A DNA stretch of 64,000 nucleotides from Marinobacter salexigens (lineage in GTDB: Bacteria; Pseudomonadota; Gammaproteobacteria; Pseudomonadales; Oleiphilaceae), in assembly GCF_002806945.1 (NCBI RefSeq), contig NZ_NIHC01000003.1:62001-126000 (forward strand), given 5' to 3'. Positions 45,888 to 54,033 of this stretch are shown piece by piece. The notes under the pieces were generated by a model, which saw only the letters and a list, made by a program, of their open reading frames with translations, was not told where the DNA came from and made no database searches. A program made the position numbers and the translations under genes. Numbering within the stretch: position 1 is the stretch's first letter; every line of letters starts with the position of its first letter.

Positions 45888-48800
45888 GCCATCTTCTCAA
45901 TCTGTTCCGCCGCGGACTTGTCCTGCTCTGCTTCCCACAGGGGGACATACAGATCGTGCAGGAGCGCCTCAAATTCACCACTGGCCATCAGGGCTTCCGG
46001 GGTTTCAAAGGCACCGCGCAGATAGCCGTTGTCTCTGCCCAAAGCGGTGTTGTACACATTTTCTGCTTCTTCTATGGCGCGTTCGTGATTGCCCAGGTAT
46101 TTCTTGCCGCCATAGTAACTGGTGACCCAGGCAAAACCGGCGTCGCAGTGAATGGGCAAGGCCCGGGTGGTGGCTTCCATCCAGCGTTTCAAAACTGTGT
46201 CGAAATGCTGCTGGGCCGTTTCGGGGGTCATGGCGGCGAAAGTGAACTTGCGGTCTTCTTCCTTGCCCAGAATCAGGGTTGCAAAGGGTTGGCCGCTGAG
46301 CTGCCCGGCCAGATGAACCAACCAGTCCCGAATCAGGTTGGCGTAGCGCACTTTTCTGCTGGAACCGGAGCCAGTCAGTAAACCGGAGCTGGCCACCACC
46401 AGCCGGCACAGGTCGCCATTGGCATTGCGGCGCAAGCCATCAATCAGGTCGGCGACTTCCACTGCACCGGTGGTATGTTCAAGCGCGTAGTTGAAGGCTA
46501 AAGGCTCAGTCAGCGCTTCCGGCCATTCCGCCAAGGCGCTTTGGTAGCGCCCGAACAGGTTGGGCAAGCGCCCGGACAACTCGCTGCGCAGGCGGTGTTC
46601 GGTAACACCCATACCCAGATCGCCGCGCCGAGCCATGCGGTCCAACGCAGTTTCCAGACGCTCGTGCAGGTCCTCTTCCGTGCCGGCTTTGAGCAGGCTT
46701 TGCTGAATCAGTTCGTTATCGAGGCGCCAGCGGTCCAGCCCGTTCAGGTCAAAGTTCTCGTTGTCGGTGTCTTCGTCTTCCACCTCTTCGAAGCGCACTT
46801 GCAGGCGGCGCTGGTAGAAGGTGTCGATAGGCTTTTTCAGAAAGCCGGCCAGATCGTTCAGGCTGATGGGCTCTTCCGGTGCCTGGTACGGCAAGGGGGT
46901 GTGCGCCTGTTCTTCGGCTTCAATGCCATGGGCGCTGCGCCATTCCCGCTCATAGGTGAACAGGCTTCGGCTTTGCAGTACCTCAGCCAGTGGCTTGGCG
47001 GCTTCTTCCGGGCTGTTTTCTTCCCCATTGGATTTGGGGAAATAATCCCGGCTGAACGGCTGCAACGGGTGTTGGGTAGTGAGGGCTTTCGTCACCTTTT
47101 TATCCGGCTGCCCCGCCACTGTCCACAGGCTGTCGAGATGGTCCTGAAGCTGGGCCACCAATACCGAGGGTGGCCGTTCAGAGTCATCCTTGATGCTGCG
47201 CCCTACCCAACTGATATAAAGCTGTTCGCGAGCCGATAGCATGGCTTCAAGAAACAGGTAACGGTCGTCTTCCCGGCGGGATCGGTCGCCCGGGCGGTAA
47301 TCCTGCGCCATCAAATCGAAATCCACCGGTGGCCGTGAGCGAGGATAATCGCCGTCGTTCATGCCCAGCAGGCATACCTTGCGGAAGGGAATTGCCCGCA
47401 TGGGCATCAATGTGGCGAAGTTCACCTTGCCAGCCAGGAAGCGCTGGTTCAGGCCGCCCTCGTCCAGGCCTTGCAGCAATACGTCCTTCACGATATTCAA
47501 TGGCAAGGATTGCTCGTCCAGTCCTGCGGCCAGTGTATCTTCCAGCCACTGCTCCAGTTGCCGGCGAAAGCGGTTCAGGAGCAACAGGTCATGCCCTTCC
47601 ACTTTGTGGAAAAACTGCTCCAGCATGGCCGAGAAGAGTTCTTCCCATTGTTGCGGTGTGCGTTGTTCCTGCAGCTCCTGCCATAAGGTTTCCAGGCGGT
47701 ACACAAACTCACCAAGGCGCCCGGCCAGGCTGGCTTGCAGCCCGCCGATTTCGCCGTAGGGTTGAACCCCGGCCCAGGGTTCGTCGTCGCCCATGCCGTA
47801 TCCCAGCAGCATGGAACGCAGGCCAGCCTGCCAGGTGTTGCGCTCCAGGCCTGCAGGCAGTTCAAGACTTTCCCGGTGAGCACCGTGCAGGCCCCAGCGA
47901 ATGTTGGCGCCTTCTACCCAGCGCCGGGCTAAGGGAATTTCCTCTTCGGCAATCTCGAAGCGATCACGAACCCCGGGCACTTCCAGCAGGCTGATGATCT
48001 CACTTACCCCGAAACGGCTGCGGGGCAGTGACATGAGCGTTTCCAGGGCAATCAGTACCGGCTCGTGGTGACGCTGGCCCTGATCGGAAATGGTGAAAGG
48101 AATGTGGCGCTTGAGGCCTGACGTGTAGCGGCCAAACACTGCCTGAATATGGGGTGCATACACATTAATATCCGGCACCATCACCATCACATCCCGGGGG
48201 CGCAGTGTGGCATCTGCGTTGAACGCCGCCAAAAGCTGGTCGTGTAGAATCTCCACTTCACGTTGCGGGCTGTGGGCATCGTGGAAGGCTATGGAATGGT
48301 CGTGGGCCAGATCGAGCTGCCGCTGTTCATCCCGGATTTCCTGAAGGGGCGTCAGGTTGTAGATGTCATTCTGAAGCTGATGCAGCAGGCACGGAACCTG
48401 ACCCGATCCGTGATCGGAGAAGATGTCGATCTTCTGATCCGGCGTCTGGAAACTGGCGCGGTATTCGTCGGGATTGTCGAACTCATCCAGCAGGCGAATG
48501 TAATCCCGGCCCTGCTTACCCCAGGCGGCCAGTAGCGGATTCGCGTGTTGGTGCAGCTGGTCGGGATCTTCAATCTTAGACAGAGTCTGGTGGACTTTGC
48601 CCCGCTTGCGCTCGGCTTTCAGTAGCTCGCGGTCGCTGACAATATCTGCCCAGTAAAACTGCGACGGATTGTGTACGCAGAGCACCACCTGGCTGAAACG
48701 GCTCAGCACATAGAGAGCTTCCAAAGCCTGACGCGGCAGTGAGGATACTCCGAACACCACAATGCGTTTGGGCAAGCGGCTCGGGTGAGCGGGCGCAGTG

Positions 48801-49477
48801 ATACGCTGGCCTTCGGCCATAAACCGGGTGTGAATCTGCGAACGGCTAGTGTGGGCTTCAGCGCCCGTGTCTTCCACCAGTTTGCGCCAGAGCATCGGCT
48901 GCCAAAGCGTTTCCTTCTCAACCGGCTTTTCCTCGCCGCGAGCGGTGATCACCACATCCCGGCCCTGCTCCCAGGCGGCCAGCCAATCGGCGCGGAATAC
49001 CTGATACTGGTCGAACAGATCTGCTACTTTTTCGGCCAACTGAAACGCCCGCAAATCCGGGTCACTGCCTTCCAGAAAGCGCGCCAGCGGGTTGAACACC
49101 TCATCGGTATGCACCAGTTCCGGCAGCAGCCGATAAAGCCGCCACACCAACCGGCGCTTATCGAATGGTGACTGCTCCGGCACTTCGCCATCCGGCAGCA
49201 CAGCCCGGTAGGCTTGCCAGATAAATCGCGCCGGAAACAGGAAATCCATACCCGCAGCTATGCCCAAACCACCTTCGCTACCATCTTCCGAACGCTTTTC
49301 TGCCAGTGCCAGCTTTAACCACTGGGCAATACCGTTGCTCTGCACCAGAAAGGTTTCACTTTGCAGCGGCGGCAGTGGGTTCTGTTGGCAGATAAACACA
49401 ACTGCCCGGCGTAGGTCTTCCAGATGGTTGGCGTGAACGGCGTGGAAGCCGGGGGTTATGGCAGAATGTTCGGGCAT
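45884..49477 (-). CDS. recC: Exodeoxyribonuclease V gamma subunit RecC
   Basis: The 1197-residue Chi-recognising subunit of RecBCD. Family stretches include FLVQSNGIAQWLKL near residue 44, FLFPARFIWQAYR, the VFGVSSLPRQALEAL segment, MVMVPDINVYAPHIQAVFG, FCNLATLMPMR-like FATLMPMRAIPFRKVCLLGMNDG, and LNDLAGFLKKPIDTFYQRRL. AAGGA lies before the ATG. It is the first gene of the recC-recB-recD operon and faces away from the FAN1-type gene across a 160-base gap. Confidence 0.96.
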   Translation of the reverse strand: MPEHSAITPGFHAVHANHLEDLRRAVVFICQQNPLPPLQSETFLVQSNGIAQWLKLALAEKRSEDGSEGGLGIAAGMDFLFPARFIWQAYRAVLPDGEVPEQSPFDKRRLVWRLYRLLPELVHTDEVFNPLARFLEGSDPDLRAFQLAEKVADLFDQYQVFRADWLAAWEQGRDVVITARGEEKPVEKETLWQPMLWRKLVEDTGAEAHTSRSQIHTRFMAEGQRITAPAHPSRLPKRIVVFGVSSLPRQALEALYVLSRFSQVVLCVHNPSQFYWADIVSDRELLKAERKRGKVHQTLSKIEDPDQLHQHANPLLAAWGKQGRDYIRLLDEFDNPDEYRASFQTPDQKIDIFSDHGSGQVPCLLHQLQNDIYNLTPLQEIRDEQRQLDLAHDHSIAFHDAHSPQREVEILHDQLLAAFNADATLRPRDVMVMVPDINVYAPHIQAVFGRYTSGLKRHIPFTISDQGQRHHEPVLIALETLMSLPRSRFGVSEIISLLEVPGVRDRFEIAEEEIPLARRWVEGANIRWGLHGAHRESLELPAGLERNTWQAGLRSMLLGYGMGDDEPWAGVQPYGEIGGLQASLAGRLGEFVYRLETLWQELQEQRTPQQWEELFSAMLEQFFHKVEGHDLLLLNRFRRQLEQWLEDTLAAGLDEQSLPLNIVKDVLLQGLDEGGLNQRFLAGKVNFATLMPMRAIPFRKVCLLGMNDGDYPRSRPPVDFDLMAQDYRPGDRSRREDDRYLFLEAMLSAREQLYISWVGRSIKDDSERPPSVLVAQLQDHLDSLWTVAGQPDKKVTKALTTQHPLQPFSRDYFPKSNGEENSPEEAAKPLAEVLQSRSLFTYEREWRSAHGIEAEEQAHTPLPYQAPEEPISLNDLAGFLKKPIDTFYQRRLQVRFEEVEDEDTDNENFDLNGLDRWRLDNELIQQSLLKAGTEEDLHERLETALDRMARRGDLGMGVTEHRLRSELSGRLPNLFGRYQSALAEWPEALTEPLAFNYALEHTTGAVEVADLIDGLRRNANGDLCRLVVASSGLLTGSGSSRKVRYANLIRDWLVHLAGQLSGQPFATLILGKEEDRKFTFAAMTPETAQQHFDTVLKRWMEATTRALPIHCDAGFAWVTSYYGGKKYLGNHERAIEEAENVYNTALGRDNGYLRGAFETPEALMASGEFEALLHDLYVPLWEAEQDKSAAEQIEKMA

Positions 49478-49637
49478 GCTTTTCCTTATCGGATTATCGT
49501 ATCAACCATGAACAGGGCATTGTGCTGGTGCTAACTAGTAAAGGGTACCGCAACTGGTATAAGAATCAGACCAGGTGCAGTGGACAATATAATAGAAGGT
49601 AGCGACAGGTGGTGTCGTTCTAATAGGCTTTGGTTTT

Positions 49638-51332
49638 ATGAGTAAGCATCTTCGGCCTGCCTCGGCCGATCTTGAAAACCCCCTCTACTACCTGCAAAAC
49701 ATGGAAACGGTAGTTGCTTGGGTGGCGAATCATCACTCAGATCTGCTGCTGGAGCCCGAGCGAGCCTGTTTGCGCGAGTTTTTTGAGTTGTCTCGCGCTG
49801 CGCGAGCATTGCTCACTCGCATGGTGATGCGCACCGGGGATTTGTTTCGCACCGATAAGCTGAATTACCCGGAGTTGGGCTGCCCGGAAGCAGAGGCACT
49901 GGATGAGCTGATTGCCGGTGACTGGCTGGATGCGGATCCCTCGTTGGCGCTGGATGACATATTCCGCCTGTTCACCTTGGCCGAGCTGCGTACGGCTTTT
50001 GCGCCAATTTTGGAGCAAGTCAGGCTTGCTAAAAACCTCTCCAAAGCCCGATTGAAAGAAGCCCTGCAGGAAACCTTTACCGATGCCCGCCCACTGACAG
50101 ACTGGTTTGATGAGGCTGCTTCCCCCGTAGTCCGGGTTCGCCACATGGCGTTATTTGATCGCATCCGCCTGATGTTCTTTGGCAATCTGCGCCAGAGCTG
50201 GTCGGATTTTGTGTTGGTGGAGCTGGGGCACCATCGCTATGAGCAGGTGGCGTTCACTCCTGAGGCGCGGGCGTTCTCTCAGCGCAGTGAGGTGGACACT
50301 TATCTGGCTATGCACCACTGCCGCGAAAGCCTGGATGCTGGCGTGCCTGCTGCTGAGGTTTGGGCTGATGTTCCCTCACCCACAGACAATCCATGGTTAA
50401 TCAGCCGCCGTGATCGCTTGCTGCTTGAACTGGGGCGGCAAGCCGAGCGCCAGAGTGATCAGGAACTGGCACTGCAAGCGCTAGTGGCTAGCGGTCATCG
50501 TGAGGCCAGATTAAAACAGCTGCGGTTGTTGGAACGGATGAAATGCTTTGAGGAAGCTTGGGAGATTGCTGCGCACTGGCAAAATCAGGAGCTAAGCGAT
50601 GCCGAAGCTCAGGGTTTGGCCCGTATAATCAAGCGGCTGGCGAAGAAGGTGGGTGAGCCGGTGCCACCTGCGCCGGTGAATCCTGAAATCAGGGAGTTCA
50701 CGCTGACTTTGCCACAAACCGGTGCCTCAGTGGAGGCGGTGGTTCGGGATCACCTTTCCACAGCGGAAACGCCGGTGTTTTATGTGGAAAATACCCTGAT
50801 CAACGGGCTGTTCGGTTTGCTGTGCTGGCACACTATCTTCAAAGCCATTCCCGGTGCTTTTTTTCATCCCTTCCATACCGGCCCAGCAGACTTGGTGCGG
50901 GAAGATTTTGTGAGTCGGCGGCAAGCATTGTTTGATGAGTGTTTTGCTGCACTGAAGAATCGCAGCTATCGCCAGAAAATTCTGGATACTTACGCAGCCA
51001 AGCAGGGCATCACCAATCCTTTTGTTGTTTGGCCGGCGCTGGATGAAGAATTGCTGAATTTGGCACTGGATAGAATTCCCGCCGCAGATTTGCTGGTAAT
51101 GTTTGAACGGATCTTATTGAATATTCGCGAGCATCGCAGCGGTTTCCCGGATTTAATCAGGTTTTCGACGCAAATCGGCGAAGATAAGCAAAGTTACGAG
51201 ATGATCGAAGTAAAAGGCCCAGGCGATAGGTTGCAGGATCATCAAATCCGCTGGCTGCACTTCTTCGCCAGTAAGGGTATTGCTGCCAGCGTGTGCTATC
51301 TGCGCTGGCAAGACAGCGAGGCAACAACATGA
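49638..51332 (+). CDS. FAN1-type VRR-NUC structure-specific nuclease
   Basis: A 564-residue protein resembling bacterial FAN1 nucleases, which cut 5' flaps and help repair interstrand crosslinks. The C-terminal VRR-NUC (PD-(D/E)xK) domain shows the site as SGFPDLIRFS and, after a gap, YEMIEVKGPGDRLQDHQIRWLHFF, with Asp, Glu and Lys of the catalytic motif. The first 380 residues hold the helical SAP-like/TPR-like part (LGRQAERQSDQELALQALVASGH). The ATG at 49638 begins the frame well. The stop codon overlaps the start of the following helicase gene (ATGA), so the two are coupled. Divergent from recC. Confidence 0.87.
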   Translation: MSKHLRPASADLENPLYYLQNMETVVAWVANHHSDLLLEPERACLREFFELSRAARALLTRMVMRTGDLFRTDKLNYPELGCPEAEALDELIAGDWLDADPSLALDDIFRLFTLAELRTAFAPILEQVRLAKNLSKARLKEALQETFTDARPLTDWFDEAASPVVRVRHMALFDRIRLMFFGNLRQSWSDFVLVELGHHRYEQVAFTPEARAFSQRSEVDTYLAMHHCRESLDAGVPAAEVWADVPSPTDNPWLISRRDRLLLELGRQAERQSDQELALQALVASGHREARLKQLRLLERMKCFEEAWEIAAHWQNQELSDAEAQGLARIIKRLAKKVGEPVPPAPVNPEIREFTLTLPQTGASVEAVVRDHLSTAETPVFYVENTLINGLFGLLCWHTIFKAIPGAFFHPFHTGPADLVREDFVSRRQALFDECFAALKNRSYRQKILDTYAAKQGITNPFVVWPALDEELLNLALDRIPAADLLVMFERILLNIREHRSGFPDLIRFSTQIGEDKQSYEMIEVKGPGDRLQDHQIRWLHFFASKGIAASVCYLRWQDSEATT

Positions 51333-53593
51333 GGGTGGCAGTCCGAACCCTTTGCGAGTTTGCCGCCCGTGAGGGTGATCTGGACTTTCGTTACACTCCG
51401 GCCCCCAGCGCAGAAGAGGGCGTTCTTGGCCATCAAGCCATTCAGGGTAAGCGCGGGTACGGCTATAAAAGCGAGTATTCACTTACCGGTGAGTGCCTGG
51501 GGTTAGAGCTACATGGCCGAGCCGACGTGTATAACCCCCACTCCGGCCTGCTGGAAGAAATCAAAACCCACCGTGGCGATTTATCCAGAATACGGCCCCA
51601 CCAGCGGGCGTTGCACCGGGCCCAGTTAAGAGCCTACGGCGCACTGCTCTGTAAACAGGAAAACCGCAAAACCCTGAAGTTGTCGCTGGTGTATTTCAAC
51701 ATTGGCAACAACCGGGAAACCCCGGTGACTGAAACAGCCACCGCCAAGGAGCTTTGGCAAGAGCTTGAAATACTGTGCGGCAAGTATCGGTTATGGGCAG
51801 AGCAGGAAACCCACCATCGAGAACAGCGGGATATTCGCCTTGCCGGCCTACGTTTCCCGTTTAAACAGTTTCGTCCCCGCCAGCGTCAGCTTGCCGAAAC
51901 CGTCTACAAAAACACCGTAAAAGGCGAAACCCTGCTACTGGAAGCGCCCACAGGCCTGGGTAAAACTCTAGGCACCCTGTTCCCGGCACTGATGGCCATG
52001 CCTGCTGCAAAGCATGACCGGCTGGCATACCTCACCTGCCGAAATACCGCCCGGCAACTTGCGGTGGACGCAGTAGAGCGCTTGCGAGCCGCCCAGGATG
52101 AACCACACATCTGGCCACTCCGCACACTGGAGCTGGTGGCCAAAAATGATGCTTGCGAACATCCGGACAAAGCCTGCCATGGCGATTCCTGCCCGCTGGC
52201 AAAAGGCTTTTTTGATCGGTTGCCGGATGCCCGTGCCGAGGCAGCTCAGGCGGGAACCACGCTAACCCGGGAGGCGTTGGCAAAGATCGCAGCTGGCCAT
52301 GACATTTGCCCCTACTTTCTGGCTCAGGAAATGGCTCGCTGGTGCGACGTAATAATCGGTGATGTAAACCGGATGTTCGATCAGTCTGCCCTGCTCCACG
52401 GCCTCACCCGGCAGAACAATTGGAAAACCTCTGTGCTGGTGGACGAGGCCCACAATCTGGTGGATCGCGGCCGCGGCATGTATTCGGTGCAGCTGGATCA
52501 ACAGCGGCTTCTTAAGGTCCGGAAAACCGCGCCCAAAGCCCTCAAGCCCCATCTCGATCGCACCGCCCGCGCCTGGCAGGGAGTTATCCGTGATCATTCC
52601 GAAAAAGGCGACACGCCGGTATTTCTCGATGAACTTCCCGCCGCACTGACTGGCAGCCTGCAAGGACTAGTATCGGGGTTGTCAGATTATCTTGCCGACA
52701 ACCCGCCAGACTTGGCGTTGCAGGAAGTGCTGTTTGAATCTGTCGCCTTCATGAAGCTGGCAGACTCCTTTGGTGATCATTCCCTGTGCGAATTTCGCCG
52801 AGAAGGCCGGGGCCGGGCAAGCATCACTATCCAGAATCTGATCCCGGCAGACTTCCTGCGGGATCGCTTTCAGGCTGCCGCTTCCGTCCTACTGTTCTCA
52901 GCCACTCTAAGCCCCGGTATCTATTATCGGGATCTGCTGGGATTGCCGGAGGACAGCCGGTTCACCTCCCTGCCCAGCCCCTTCAGTTCCGATCAGTTAC
53001 AGGTGCATTTCACACCAAAGATCAGCACCCGACAGGCTCACCGCGAGGCATCGGTGGAGCCAATTTGCAAACTGATCGCCTCTCAATATCGGGAGCGACC
53101 CGGGCACTATCTGGCCTTCTTCAGCAGCTTCAAATATCTGAAAGAAGTAAGCGAGGCACTGAGCAACCATGCCCCGGATGTGCCTCAGCGTTCTCAGCAT
53201 TCGGGAATGAGCCCGCAGCAGCGGAGTGAATTTCTGGCGGGCTTCCAGGAAGAGTCCGGCAGCGTGGCCTTTGCGGTTCTGGGCGGTGTGTTCAGTGAGG
53301 GGATTGATCTGCCAGGCGATCAGCTGATTGGGGCGTTTGTGGCTACCTTGGGCCTGCCGCCCTTTGACCCCTGGCACGAGATCCTTAAACATCGCCTGCA
53401 GCAGCGATTCGGCGCAGGTTACGACTATACCTACCTGATTCCGGGTTTACAGAAAGTGGCTCAGGCTGCTGGCCGGGTGATTCGTACACCGGAGGATCGT
53501 GGGGTGATCTGGCTGATTGACGACCGTTTTATGCAGCCGCAGATTCGAGGGTTGTTGCCGGAGTGGTGGTTTGGAACAGAGGCCGCTGATTAA
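51329..53593 (+). CDS. Nuclease-helicase fusion of XPD/DinG type with N-terminal PD-(D/E)xK domain
   Basis: A protein of 754 residues. The N-terminal 150 residues look like a RecB/Cas4-type nuclease: ELHGRADVYN followed by LLEEIKTHRG, a PD-(D/E)xK pattern. The helicase part has Walker A APTGLGKTLG near residue 205, an iron-sulfur cysteine set (C-x6-C around DACEHPDKACHGDSCP and a further C in DICPYF), DEAH box VDEAHNLVDRG, FSATLSPG, and QAAGRVIRTPEDRG as motif VI. Overall it is XPD/DinG-like, a 5'-3' helicase with a [4Fe-4S] cluster. The ATG at 51329 overlaps the stop of the FAN1-type gene. It ends with a hairpin. Joint function with FAN1 is inferred from coupling. Confidence 0.87.
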   Translation: MRVAVRTLCEFAAREGDLDFRYTPAPSAEEGVLGHQAIQGKRGYGYKSEYSLTGECLGLELHGRADVYNPHSGLLEEIKTHRGDLSRIRPHQRALHRAQLRAYGALLCKQENRKTLKLSLVYFNIGNNRETPVTETATAKELWQELEILCGKYRLWAEQETHHREQRDIRLAGLRFPFKQFRPRQRQLAETVYKNTVKGETLLLEAPTGLGKTLGTLFPALMAMPAAKHDRLAYLTCRNTARQLAVDAVERLRAAQDEPHIWPLRTLELVAKNDACEHPDKACHGDSCPLAKGFFDRLPDARAEAAQAGTTLTREALAKIAAGHDICPYFLAQEMARWCDVIIGDVNRMFDQSALLHGLTRQNNWKTSVLVDEAHNLVDRGRGMYSVQLDQQRLLKVRKTAPKALKPHLDRTARAWQGVIRDHSEKGDTPVFLDELPAALTGSLQGLVSGLSDYLADNPPDLALQEVLFESVAFMKLADSFGDHSLCEFRREGRGRASITIQNLIPADFLRDRFQAAASVLLFSATLSPGIYYRDLLGLPEDSRFTSLPSPFSSDQLQVHFTPKISTRQAHREASVEPICKLIASQYRERPGHYLAFFSSFKYLKEVSEALSNHAPDVPQRSQHSGMSPQQRSEFLAGFQEESGSVAFAVLGGVFSEGIDLPGDQLIGAFVATLGLPPFDPWHEILKHRLQQRFGAGYDYTYLIPGLQKVAQAAGRVIRTPEDRGVIWLIDDRFMQPQIRGLLPEWWFGTEAAD

Positions 53594-53606
53594 AGCGGCC
53601 CCGTTT
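53581..53606 (+). terminator. Hairpin across the stop codon of the helicase gene
   Basis: GGCCGCT pairs with AGCGGCC (53581-53587 with 53594-53600, loop GATTAA containing the stop codon) and is followed by CCGTTTT. The short T-run makes termination plausible but not certain. Confidence 0.5.
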
Positions 53607-53620
53607 TCGGCAGAGGTGAA

Positions 53621-53992
53621 TCAGCCGAAATGGTAAAACGCTACTTTGTTGCCGTCGTGGTCTTTCACGTAGGCACCGTAGAACTGGTCAGCAATACGCT
53701 GCCCAGGCTCACCGTCACAGGTCGCACCCAGCTCAATGGCCTTCTTGTAGTAAGTATCAACCGCCTCTTTCGAGCCCGGCCAGAACGCCAGCATATTGCC
53801 GTTGCCAGGGTGGTTAGGCTCACCGTCGAACGGTGTGCAAACTGCTAACGAGGGGCCCTTCATGCTTTCACCAATAAACGCAATGCGGCCCATGTCCACA
53901 AGAAGCTTTGCGCCCATGTCGCCCAGAAGCTCTACGTAGAACTTCTTGGCTTTTTCCATATCGCTGACACCAATGGTGACGTATCCAATCAT
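53621..53992 (-). CDS. VOC (glyoxalase/bleomycin-resistance) superfamily protein
   Basis: A 123-residue protein of the vicinal-oxygen-chelate fold, one domain of two beta-alpha-beta-beta-beta modules. Seen are MIGYVTIGVSDMEKAKKFYVELLGDMGAK at the start and the C-terminal YGAYVKDHDGNKVAFYHFG. The residue pattern is that of uncharacterised lactoylglutathione-lyase-like proteins. It has no clear operon partner; GGAGAA precedes the ATG. Substrate unknown. Confidence 0.82.
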   Translation of the reverse strand: MIGYVTIGVSDMEKAKKFYVELLGDMGAKLLVDMGRIAFIGESMKGPSLAVCTPFDGEPNHPGNGNMLAFWPGSKEAVDTYYKKAIELGATCDGEPGQRIADQFYGAYVKDHDGNKVAFYHFG

Positions 53993-54033
53993 GCTCTATT
54001 CTCCTGTATCGCGCCTTTTCTGCGCAGTTGGTG

